From: Armigeres subalbatus
Taxonomy: Eukaryota > Arthropoda > Insecta > Diptera > Culicidae
NCBI RefSeq assembly: GCF_024139115.2
Contig: NC_085140.1
Span: 15,941,085 to 16,005,084 of the forward strand
Length of the DNA: 64,000 bases
Direction of reading: 5' to 3'
Shown here: positions 55,969 through 64,000 of the stretch, piece after piece
How positions within the stretch are numbered: position 1 is the stretch's first letter
Layout: each line of letters opens with the position of its first letter
The notes under the pieces: model-generated
The model's input: only the letters and a program-made list of their open reading frames with translations
Databases searched by the model: none
Told to the model about the DNA's origin: nothing
Program-made: the position numbers and the translations under genes

Positions 55969-56909
55969 TATCAAAATTATGTTGCCTTTTACTATGTTAT
56001 ATGTTGCACTACTTATCACAAATTAATCACAATTAGGATGTTGGTCGGTCATTCAACTCATCCTCAGCTATTTAATAAAGTAAACAAACAGCATGAGAAT
56101 TGAAGGCTAACATCACTTCCATGGCAGTGTTGCGAGGTTATCAACAACAAAGTTTAAATCACTGTTTTCAAATTACATTGCAATTATAGTTCATAAAGGT
56201 AAGGGTTGTCTAAATTGTTCATTTGATACTGACAAAGATATTACATTTCTATTATCTACCCATAAAACATTGAATATTATAAACTTTTTAAAGAATGCTT
56301 TCGGATTTCAAATATGTCACTACTCGCCTAAAGATGGCGTAATTGTATTTTGTGATCCAGGCTGGTTGCTCGTTTATCACATTTTGCTAAGCTCATGCGC
56401 AGATGTATCGAATATAAAGCGAGTGAAGAGAGACCAAAACAAATCGTTGTATGTAGAGGTGAGAGCATTTTTTGAACTGCATAGAGAGGGTTCGGTGAAT
56501 CTCCTTTTGATTTCGTTCAGAAGCTTTTTTTTCTTATAATAATAAATTTTAGATTGGTATTGTATTGTTAATTTGTACGACACTCGGAAACGGGAAAAAA
56601 GTGATGCTGAATATATCGGTGATTGATACACTCGATACATACGCATTTTCGACTTGGCACAACAAATTTCCGATTCCGATTTATCTACGTTGATGTCAAT
56701 ATTGGGAAAGGCAAACGTTCCGTGCGGGAACGGTTTCCGGAGAAGTACCAACGAAGAATTCTTCGACATCCTCCCTTTTACCAGATAGAGCTTGAACTAT
56801 CCCTTTTAAGTTAAATTAAATTCAATTAGCGAAAGCAGACAAAGCTTTAGAATGATTCTCATGATTAGTTTACGTTACTGGAGGTAAACCGTCTAACGGT
56901 TGGTCGTTA
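55969..56909. other. Zinc-finger gene 5' flank and spacer
   Basis: No clear TATA box precedes 55968. The 130-codon - frame at 56377-56769 has no recognised domain and overlaps a + frame of 89 codons; neither is called. Confidence 0.35.
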
Positions 56910-57563
56910 GGGTAACTGTCCTATTTTGGACCCCTAGAGGAAGTTCATCCCAATATATGCTTATATCTATTGAAATACAGGTTCGATATGGGCGGAAATG
57001 ACACCATTTCAAAGATGAAAGTCTTATTTATGAAATAGAAATTCGAAATGAGCTTCAGTTATTGATATATCAGTAAAATTTCCCATTTTCTGAAATGCAA
57101 ATTCTTTGTTTTGGACAGTGCAACATATGTTGGACCCCCAAAAATACACATTTTGGACACCCCCTATTTAGTCTCTCCAAAGTCTAATTTCTAATTTATC
57201 CGGGTCAATTAAGCCAAAGCCAAGTCTTATCTTTCGATTGGCATGCATCAATGAGAAGATTCCTGCGTTTTAAATTCACAATTTCGACAAAAACTTATTG
57301 TGTACGTTCTGAGATTTTCAGTGATGTTTACTTTTAAGCGTAACGCATTGTAACGCTCGCCTTCTTGAACAAATTAATTTTCTCGAAATTTCATTGAAAT
57401 ATCGCTTTTTCGCACGGAAAACCAGTGAAACAGATGCTGAACAATGTTAATTTCCTTAAGCCAATGGAGGAATTAGCAGCGGCATTGTTTCTAGTTTGGA
57501 AATCAGAACAATGTCGCCAGGAGGGTCCAAAATGTGTAGGGGTCCAAATCAAGTTGGTTACCC
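56910..57563. mobile_element. TA-flanked element, GGGTAACTGTCC end
   Basis: GGGTAACTGTCCTATTTTGG and, inverted, CCAAATCAAGTTGGTTACCC bound 654 bp between TA dinucleotides. Subterminal TTTTGGACCCC motifs occur near both ends (56930, 57125, 57150, 57515). No transposase. Related in end sequence to 60671-61159. Confidence 0.65.
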
Positions 57564-57932
57564 TACTGGTAGGATAAGGAAGAAAAAGGTGAATACATTT
57601 GCTAAAACTTGACCATTTGTGGGTTCTGCAAGTTGTGCCAGAACTAATGGATAGCAACCATTTTTATTGGAAGTCTAAATCTAAAATGTAGACATGTCAG
57701 TCGATCCAATCCAACATGACCCCGTATTCCATGATTAATCTATAAAAGTCCGAAGAATCTATAAAATTTTTGGTTATGACAATGAACTGGACCTGAGTCA
57801 GCTTCATAATCTGAAAAAATGTGATATCAGAAAATGTGCAAATTCAGAAGCATCTTTAAAGCAGAGCAATTCTCTGTGAAATCGAAGGCCGATTTATTTG
57901 TGTATTTTTTGATTTCTTTGAAATTTTGCATA

Positions 57933-58200
57933 TCCAGTTTTCCGCGAGCGGTAATGGCCGCCAGCTTGCCTGCGGGTTAGTCTCTGATTTGACGTTTCTG
58001 GAGGTCAACTGCACCCACCGCTTTGAACATTCTGACCAATGTTGCATATAAGAAGGTGCTGATTCAGTGAATTCAAGCCTTCTTATAAAGCACATTGATC
58101 AAAATGCTGGAATGGTGGGTGCAGGTGACCTCCAGAAATGTCAAATCAGGGACTAACCCGCAGGCAAGCTGGCGGCCATTACCGCTCGCGGAAAACTGGA
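57933..58200. mobile_element. Hairpin MITE, TCCAGTTTTCCGCGAGCGG ends, TA site
   Basis: TCCAGTTTTCCGCGAGCGGT and, inverted, ACCGCTCGCGGAAAACTGGA bound a 268-bp element between TA dinucleotides. The inverted match continues for ~85 bases (GGCCGCCAGCTTGCCTGC, GGTTAGTC, TGACGTTTCTGGAGG) with few differences, so it is young and strongly hairpin-forming. Confidence 0.9.
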
Positions 58201-58215
58201 TACATTATTTGTGAT

Positions 58216-59049
58216 CAAAAAACATAATTTGCATCATTGGTTTGCCATTTTGATTCTAGCCTAACTTTTGACAAGCGCCTAATCAAAAACACCTTGAACA
58301 CTTAAAAAAAAAATTAACTTGAAAACGGCTTGACGGATCGTTTTTATATCTTCGACAAAGTTTTAGGTAATCAATGTGGCTATGTGAAAAAATATACACT
58401 GCGAAAAAAAAATTGTTCAAACATTCAATTTTTTGATATGTTGTATTATTTGTCAATAAATATCAATGACTCCGTAAAATTTGATTCTAGGTTGAATAGA
58501 ATCGATAAATATTCGAAAATGACTGAAAATTAAAAAAAGCTGAATATTTTATCTTATAACTGACACAGAAACGGTAGCACTCAGAAAAAAAATACTGTGT
58601 ACCTTTTCCATTGGAAATTTTACGCACTTTCATAAAATCGGGTCGATAAAAACGTAAAAAAAAATTCCACCATTTTTGAAAAACCAACTAGTTTTAAAAA
58701 AATTATTACTTTTTTGTCCATCATTTCTCCATTATGATTCATAGTGCAAAAAAAATACATATATTATCTGCTACTACACATAAAAAAAAAATTGAAAAAT
58801 TCGTTTTTGAGTAAATTGATTTTTAAGTTTTATTTTCAATGTTTGAACAATTTTTTATTCGCAGTGTAGGTACATTTTTTCACATAGCCCCATTGATTAC
58901 CTAAAACTTTGCCGAAAACTCAAAACGATCGGCTTGTTTTCAAGTGAATTTTTTTTTTGAAAGCGTTCAAGGTGTTTTTGCTTAGGCCCTTGTCAAAAGT
59001 TTGGCCAGAGTTAAAATGGCAGATCAATGATGCAGATTATGTTTTTTTG
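58216..59049. mobile_element. Foldback element with ~230-bp arms
   Basis: Left-arm blocks CAAAAAACATAATTTGCATC, CTTTTGACAAGCGCCTAA, AAAAACACCTTGAAC, AAAGTTTTAGGTAATCAATG and AATTGTTCAAACATTCAA return inverted in order on the right, ending ATGCAGATTATGTTTTTTTG. The loop is ~370 bp of A/T-rich sequence. No coding frame. Confidence 0.85.
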
Positions 59050-59188
59050 TATTGTATTGAAAATTTAAATTCTTGTCATACCCAGTAAAAATTTCAGAAC
59101 CAACCAATCTTGTTCATGCATTCCCAACACAGACATCAGATAGCTGTAAGTTGTGGGCCTTTTGGTCAACCGCAAGATTTTCTTTGTG

Positions 59189-59225
59189 TATAAAAGAAGC
59201 AGTGCCTGCCGCGTGCGAGTCATTC
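59189..59225 (+). promoter_or_regulatory. TATA box and initiator of H2B pseudogene
   Basis: TATAAAAG at 59189 and TCATTC at 59220, 31 bases apart, have the spacing of a core promoter of a replication-dependent histone gene. An untranslated leader of about 65 bases leads to the ATG at 59289. Confidence 0.65.
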
Positions 59226-59288
59226 TTTACACGCGCATCGTACCGAACGGACTGCACCGGTTCGGACCGAAACAAAACGAAGTGAGGC

Positions 59289-59545
59289 ATGGCATCAAAG
59301 CTGTCGATATCGAAAAGAAGACGAGGACGACGAGACGGTAGCGGAGGCGGCGGCAGCAAGGCAAGAAGAACATCGTCAAGTTCGACAAAAGACGAAGTGG
59401 AAAGATTCCCGCCTGACGCACTACAACACAAGCTCAACGATCACTAGCCGTAAGATTCAGACCGGCGCTCGTCTCATGTTGCCGAACAAGCTGGTCAAGC
59501 ACGCCATCTAAAAAAACCGTCACCAAGTACACCAGCTCCAGCTGA
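59289..59545 (+). pseudogene. Histone H2B pseudogene with internal deletion
   Basis: Pieces of H2B are in order but broken. [11 protein letters not shown] at about 59360-59392 matches the basic N-tail. It is followed at once by [20 protein letters not shown] and [13 protein letters not shown] (about 59408-59511), which match the C-terminal helix region of H2B (normally [20 protein letters not shown]...). After a stop at 59510-59512 and a frame shift, TVTKYTSSS and TGA match the end. Some 60 residues of the histone fold between N-tail and C-terminal helices are missing. Several invariant residues are changed (Glu to Lys, Gly-Glu to Asn-Lys). It keeps a promoter and a worn 3' stem-loop, so it arose by DNA duplication and not by retroposition. 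Confidence 0.85.
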
Positions 59546-59576
59546 ATACGAACGACGACGGAATGTACATCAAAAT

Positions 59577-59590
59577 GGCTCTTTCCAGCC
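59577..59590 (+). promoter_or_regulatory. Degraded histone 3' stem-loop
   Basis: GGCTCTTTCCAGCC lies 32 bases after the H2B-like stop. It differs from the usual GGCTCTTTTCAGAGCC by loss of stem bases, leaving a 4-bp stem, and CAC follows. AGAAGAAATTG just downstream is purine-rich like a histone downstream element. Confidence 0.6.
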
Positions 59591-59679
59591 ACACTAGCAG
59601 AAGAAATTGTTTTTGTACACGCACCACAAGCCAGGAATGATATAAAAAGAAGAAAGACAGGAACACCGTCTTCGACCAG

Positions 59680-59875
59680 AGGTCGTACAGACTTAACACC
59701 TAGCATGAGACAATGGACAGGACACATAACACCCAGTGGACCAGTGGAGAATTTTTCGATCACGAAAAGTTTCCTCCTTACCGGGGCGGGAATCGAACTC
59801 ACACTCCATAGCACATGCGTCTAGACGATTGACGTCGCTAACCACACGGCCATGAAGCCCACTATATACTGACAT
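59680..59875 (-). mobile_element. tRNA-derived SINE fragment
   Basis: On -, 59868-59785 has GGCCGTGTGGTTAGCGACG (A-box-like), an arm CGTCTAGACGC and B box GAGTTCGATTCCC followed by GCCCCGGTA, resembling a Leu/Ser-type tRNA with an extended arm. Repeat status is inferred from the non-tRNA extension on its 3' side. Confidence 0.5.
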
Positions 59876-60133
59876 TATAGTAATTTGTGTGATAATGATT
59901 TGTGGCGGAGGGGTTTTAGTGATGTGTCATTCAAATGATCCTATATTGCATGCTCTATTGATTCTGCTTTTGGTTTTGTTGCTGTTAGTATTTGAAAATC
60001 CTTAGAAATTGATCGGTCCACGAGTGCGCATCAAAGACGTTGGAAAAATTAATTCACAGTTGCAGTCAAAAGTAATTTTTTTTCTAAAGATTGTGATATG
60101 GTTTTGTTGCTATTTGTTATTGGGAAGACGCAT
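59876..60133. other. Spacer, nothing recognised
   Basis: No gene or element end seen. Confidence 0.35.
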
Positions 60134-60290
60134 TAGGGAAGATCCATTAATTACGTAACGCAAAAATTGGAAATCTTCAACCCCTCCTCCTCCCGATGTC
60201 ACATTTTTTGTACAAAGTATCTGAAAATTTTGAATGAATCGTCACACTTCAGCAAACTTCCCCCCTGTAAGCATTACGTAATTTATAGTA
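60134..60290. mobile_element. Worn copy of GATCCATTAATTACGTAACGC MITE
   Basis: The left end GGGAAGATCCATTAATTACG and right zone AAGCATTACGTAATTTATAG match the MITE at 9862-10023, including the C-rich interior (ccctcctcctcccgatgtcaca). The right end is degraded. Confidence 0.6.
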
Positions 60291-60668
60291 TTTTTAAAAA
60301 GAAAGCTCATCCTAAAAAAATATCTTCAAATTACAAAACACAATCGCTTAGTGACGGCAGAAAGATCAATCGCAATGCTTGCCTAACGTTGTCCAACGGC
60401 TACCTTGCGGTCGTGTCTTGTACATTTGATACGTTTTCAAAATATCTAGGTAATGCATGATACCTGATAAAGCCCGGATTGGCCTAACAAAAATCTGTTC
60501 TCCGAAGCCTCCAAAGTAATTTCTGCTAGAAGAATCGGTTGTTGGTCCGGATTGGATCGTGTTCCGCTTCAGGCCAGATCGAACCTCAAAGATTGGGTAT
60601 TTAGTCATGGTTTGAACTAGTGAAAAGCGTACCATGGTTTGAACCATTTTCAAATCAGTCGAAATTAC
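60291..60668. other. Fragment of the 11.9-13.8 kb repeat, then spacer
   Basis: AAAATATCTTCAAATTACAA and CGCTTAGTGACGGCAGAAAG match the tandem repeat family at 11930-13760. No gene. Confidence 0.4.
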
Positions 60669-60670
60669 TA

Positions 60671-61159
60671 GGGTAACCGTACCCTTAGTGGAGGTAGCAC
60701 AAATAGTGGAGGTAGTGGGGTTTTAATGAGATTTATACACTTTACGATGGTTTCAGTTGATGCGTCTTGCTTGAAATATCCTGTTAAATGCAACTTATCT
60801 TAAAATTTCAATTGAAAAACTATTAAAAACAATAATTTTCCTTAACAAAATTGACTCCCTTGCACCTATAGTGCACCATACCAATAGTGGCGAGTCTCAT
60901 AAGGGGCCAATGGATAGCATCACTATGGGAACCAAAATTAATTTTTACCGCCACTAAAGGAACAGTGTACCCATAGTGGTGCAAGCAATATTTAGTAATT
61001 GTTGATGTTATATGACATCTATCTCATTTTTGTTAGTAAATTTATTAGTTTATCTATTGACTAAGATAATAAAGCTGAAAATTTTCAATAATTATCAATT
61101 TTTAAAAAATATTTTCATTTGTGGCTCTACTAATACCCTCACTATTGGTACCGTTATCC
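60671..61159. mobile_element. TA-flanked element, GGGTAACCGTACCCTTAGTG end
   Basis: GGGTAACCGTACCCTTAGTG and, inverted, CACTATTGGTACCGTTATCC are imperfect inverted ends between TA dinucleotides. ATAGTGG motifs recur inside (60695, 60893, 60975). 489 bp, no coding frame. Confidence 0.6.
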
Positions 61160-61161
61160 TA

Positions 61162-62115
61162 TCTCATTGGCAAGAAATGAACCTAAAACAGTATGAATGG
61201 CATATTTGGGTTTACTGGAAGTGATAGAGTTCATTTAAACTTCCCTTAAAAATTTTTTTTGTAGTAAATATAACGATTTTAAAACGTCCCTAATTGGCAC
61301 TGTTTCCCCCCACCAGATAAAATGTCTCGAAGACGCCATGACGCTTAATCCCATAATTAGTGTATGCGCTAAATGCGCTAAAAACACGATTTTTGCCACC
61401 GTGCATTGTCAAGAGTTTTTTTTATTGAAATATTGCCTTATGGGCATATTATATCGTCTTACGTGGTCTTACCCTAGCTAGATAAAAAATCTCTTTCCCC
61501 TTTTTGTCCCATCTCAGCAAATAAATCTATCACGAAAGAATTTAGAAACTCGTGCACTCTCTTTTTCCCGTTCAAATCATGTGGTAAAAAAGTAGAAGGC
61601 AGTAAAATGGGGGGCCACCCCGATACCACCTCATATGACCTAACCTAAGTAGCGTGCAACATAGCCAAGACCATAATCAATAAAAGATAACTTATGGTTC
61701 AATTTCTCAATACACGTTAAAAATATTTTACCGATAAATCTTGCAGCTATGAATTCAATTCAAACACAATATGACGTAGTAGTCAAAACACAAAATGGCT
61801 CGAAAACTCCGAAAACACAACCTTGGCTGCCTACGTCCAAATTAGTAGTGCTGCGGTAGTATTCTGCTGACAATACAGGCATACTCGCCGACAACGTCAT
61901 CTGTGAGATATACCGGGGGGTCGGTTAGGGACCGGGGTTCGGTTTGGGAACACTCTCCCTTACAGTTCTGCATGAGAACCTTACAGAAACTGTACACATT
62001 TTTTATTATTATTATACATCAACAGGCTTGTTGCTGCCCCAATGCGCAATGATGTTATGGGTGATATACAATATAGGGGAAGAGGTGGTAAAATGAACAG
62101 TTGGCTATATTTATA
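61162..62115. other. Spacer, nothing recognised
   Basis: About 950 bases with no convincing frame, RNA gene or element end. Confidence 0.4.
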
Positions 62116-62119
62116 TTAA

Positions 62120-62329
62120 AGCCTGTCCACGTTAAATTTCGGACACCCATCATACAATGCGATTTTTTAAAATTTTCACAAACCACCGAGAAGATCAATT
62201 TACACGACAGATGAATCTCTCCGCTTTACGTGATGCTTTCAGCATGTTTTCATTCTCGTCCAAATTGATTAAATGGCTACAAATCAATTAGACATTGTCT
62301 AAGTGTCCGAAATTTAACGTGGACAGGCT
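62120..62329. mobile_element. TTAA-flanked MITE, AGCCTGTCCACGTTAAATTT ends
   Basis: AGCCTGTCCACGTTAAATTT and, inverted, AAATTTAACGTGGACAGGCT are perfect and extend to GGACAC/GTGTCC. Both ends abut TTAA (62116-62119 and 62330-62333), which suits a piggyBac-type target. 210 bp. Confidence 0.75.
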
Positions 62330-62537
62330 TTAAAACACTATTTAGGCGTATGTTCATCATGCACACGTTTTTCTCGAAGTAAAATAAGGTACCTGAGCTA
62401 ATATTTTGGTTTTGAGACCGAACGAATAGCTATCACTATCCAAAATATCAAACGAGGCCGTAAAAATAGGGACTGATGTAATTTTTAACCATTTTCCCGC
62501 AAGCTTTAATTCTTAACAAATTCATAATAACATTGAT

Positions 62538-63345
62538 TTAAACCTGTTCTAACCACCTCAACATTACATAGTTACGAAGAGATCTCGGACGGGCGTTCAG
62601 GTTGATAAGCTCAAGAAGAACCTTTGAATCAACCCTGCCTTGTACGACGTCAGCAATGGTCAATGCTCTGGTGACGTTCCTTCTAACTTGCAAAGTGTCA
62701 AGGTTGATCAGGCGACAGCGGCTCTCGTAGCTTGGTAACCGGAAAGGGTCACTCCAGGGCAGCCTCCGAAATGCGAACCGAAGAAAACGACGCTGAATGG
62801 ATTCTAATTGTTCCACACCATTGTAGTAGTATGGGCTCCAGAACGGCTGTACAGTACTCTAAAGTGGGGCGCACTAAAAAGCAATATAGCGATGTCAGAG
62901 AAAGTTTTCGCGATTCGAAACACAACTGCAAGAGCTCTTGAAACCTTATCGACGACTTATGCGATGTGCTGCTTGTAAGTCAGTTGTGAATACAGGATTA
63001 CCCCGAGATCCTTCACGTGATTCATGCTCTCGATTGTCGTTCCTCTCAATTCATAGTTAAACATTATCTGCTCTTTCCTTCGAGAAAAAGTAATAGCGGA
63101 GCACTTCGCCGGGTTGATCACCATTCGATTCAATGAACACCAATTTGCGACGGCGTCGAGTTGGCGTTGCAGGTCTACGCAATCTGCATTGAGCGGATCT
63201 TCAGACAAATTTTGAGGTCGTCTGCATGGACCTTCGATAACAGAATTCACATCGTTGAAATAGAGCAGAAAGATCAATGGTCCCAGGTGACTGCCCTGCG
63301 GAATGCCAGAGGTGGCACTAAACATGGGTGAATAACAGTCTTCTA
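62538..63345 (-). mobile_element. 5'-truncated LINE, CR1/Jockey-like reverse transcriptase
   Basis: On -, ATSGIPQGSHLGPLIFLLYF and NDVNSVIEGPC open the fragment. A HADDLKI reading of the usual YADD box survives only in a second frame, so an indel lies near 63225. Then DLQRQLDAVANWCSLNRMVI, NPAKCSAITFSR and NHVKDLGVILYSQLTYKQHI follow, and in other frames VRPTLEYCTAVLEPILLQWC, QLESIQRRFLRFAFRR and RRNVTRALTIADVVQGRVDS up to a stop at 62538. Sequence before 63345 (tggggtaccttcgctggccc) is unrelated, so the 5' end is truncated. Confidence 0.8.
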
Positions 63346-63448
63346 AAGCAGCGGTTCTTAGCGGTTGGGGTACCTTCGCTGGCCCTAGGGGGTACCTCGG
63401 ACAAAAATGCGTAATGGCGAACGAATTACAATTCCAATCAAAACTCAT

Positions 63449-63689
63449 TGATAAAGTTTTGATAATTGTGTATTTTTAATTAAAAATTTTATATTGTACA
63501 TAATATGCAATGCGATCAATAAATCCTAGCCAATTGAATCGTGCCTTCTCCAACCAGCACAATAAGGGCTGCGGAACAAAAGATCAAACAAAACTTCGAT
63601 TGAACAAATTTTAAAAATCTTTAATGCAATATAGGATCTAAAGGTTCAGAATCTTTCTTTTCAGAGACATGTAGGTTTTTTTTCACTAT
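63449..63689. other. Spacer, nothing recognised
   Basis: A/T-rich, no feature seen. Confidence 0.35.
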
Positions 63690-64000
63690 AGCTCGGTTGC
63701 TTCGTTGCAAGAGGATTAGAAGCATCCTTCTACGCTTCTTGGAAGCCTTATTCCAAGCAGCTCGAAGACCTCCTTTAAAGAGGCTCGTAAGCCGCCTTTC
63801 AAGAGGCCTGGAAGCCTCCTTTCAAGAGGCCTCAGGAAGCCTCCTTTCAAGAGGCTCAAGCCTCCTTTCAAGAGGCTCAAGCCTCCTTCAAGAGGCTCAG
63901 GCCTCCTTTCAAGAGGCCTGGAAGCCTCCTTTCAAGAGGCTCAGAAGCCTCCCTTTCAAGAGGCCTGGAAGCCTCCTTTCAAGAGGCTCAGAGCCTCCTT
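63690..64000. repeat. 23-bp satellite CTTTCAAGAGGCTCGGAAGCCTC, right edge
   Basis: About 14 units of CCTCCTTTCAAGAGGCTCAGAAG with length variants of 18-24 bp run off the right edge. The repeat is more homogeneous here than at 49346-49691. GAAGCCTC/GAGGCTC pairs give a hairpin per unit. Confidence 0.9.

Noticed and set aside
1..64000. CRISPR array, bacterial operon or viral genome
   Set aside because: The short repeats lack regular unique spacers, genes have spliceosomal introns, and no viral gene is recognisable.

Overview
The window looks like nuclear DNA from a culicine mosquito, most probably Aedes. I infer this from A/T-rich, transposon-dense DNA with long introns, tRNA-derived SINE-like repeats, degenerate Jockey-, RTE- and BEL/Pao-like elements, many TA-flanked MITEs, and a ZAD-C2H2 zinc-finger gene of dipteran type. 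No species can be proven from sequence alone. Fewer than 3.5 kb of the 64 kb is convincingly protein coding.

Two host genes are supported. The first lies on the + strand and enters from the left. I see five of its coding segments: 4111-4287, 4889-5762, 17051-17417, 40333-41298 and 42245-42279. The first and third encode diverged copies of one ~58-residue module. The second is His-rich, the fourth is a Pro/Ser/Thr/Lys-rich disordered tail, and the fifth is a tiny last exon. The splice phases fit together. The first three begin in phase 0. The second and third end in phase 1 with G before GTAAT, and the fourth begins with the two bases needed to finish that codon. This reads as alternative splicing with alternative 3' ends, since each large exon also has a read-through stop and a downstream AATAAA. 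I do not recognise the gene with confidence. The second gene is a complete four-exon ZAD/C2H2 zinc-finger gene on the - strand (55968-54372), of the grauzone-like class. A histone H2B pseudogene at 59289-59545 keeps a TATA box and a decayed histone 3' stem-loop but has lost its middle.

The rest is repeat. Layout: 1-3.7 kb TTCCGAAG-type simple repeat; 3.9-6 kb exons of gene 1; 7-16 kb a MITE, a BEL/Pao remnant, tandem repeats and more MITEs; 17 kb exon of gene 1; 19-29 kb MITEs and foldback elements in GGAATTCC-type repeats; 30.5-32 kb a TIR-bounded composite; 32.8-35.4 kb an RTE-like LINE remnant; 35.6-37.9 kb a degenerate tandem array; 40.3-42.3 kb the 3' end of gene 1; 43-50.5 kb more GGAATTCC repeat, a palindromic GTTAGGCATAA array and a 23-bp satellite interrupted by a hAT-type MITE; 50.9-54.3 kb SINEs, a Jockey-like LINE and a non-autonomous Helitron; 54.4-56 kb the zinc-finger gene; 56.9-63.4 kb MITEs, a foldback element, the H2B pseudogene and a LINE fragment; 63.7-64 kb the 23-bp satellite again.

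No novel enzymatic or defence system is visible. The most unusual items are the phase-constrained alternative exons, the relic H2B gene, the nested transposons with readable target-site duplications (one with an in-window empty-site paralogue), and the palindromic array.
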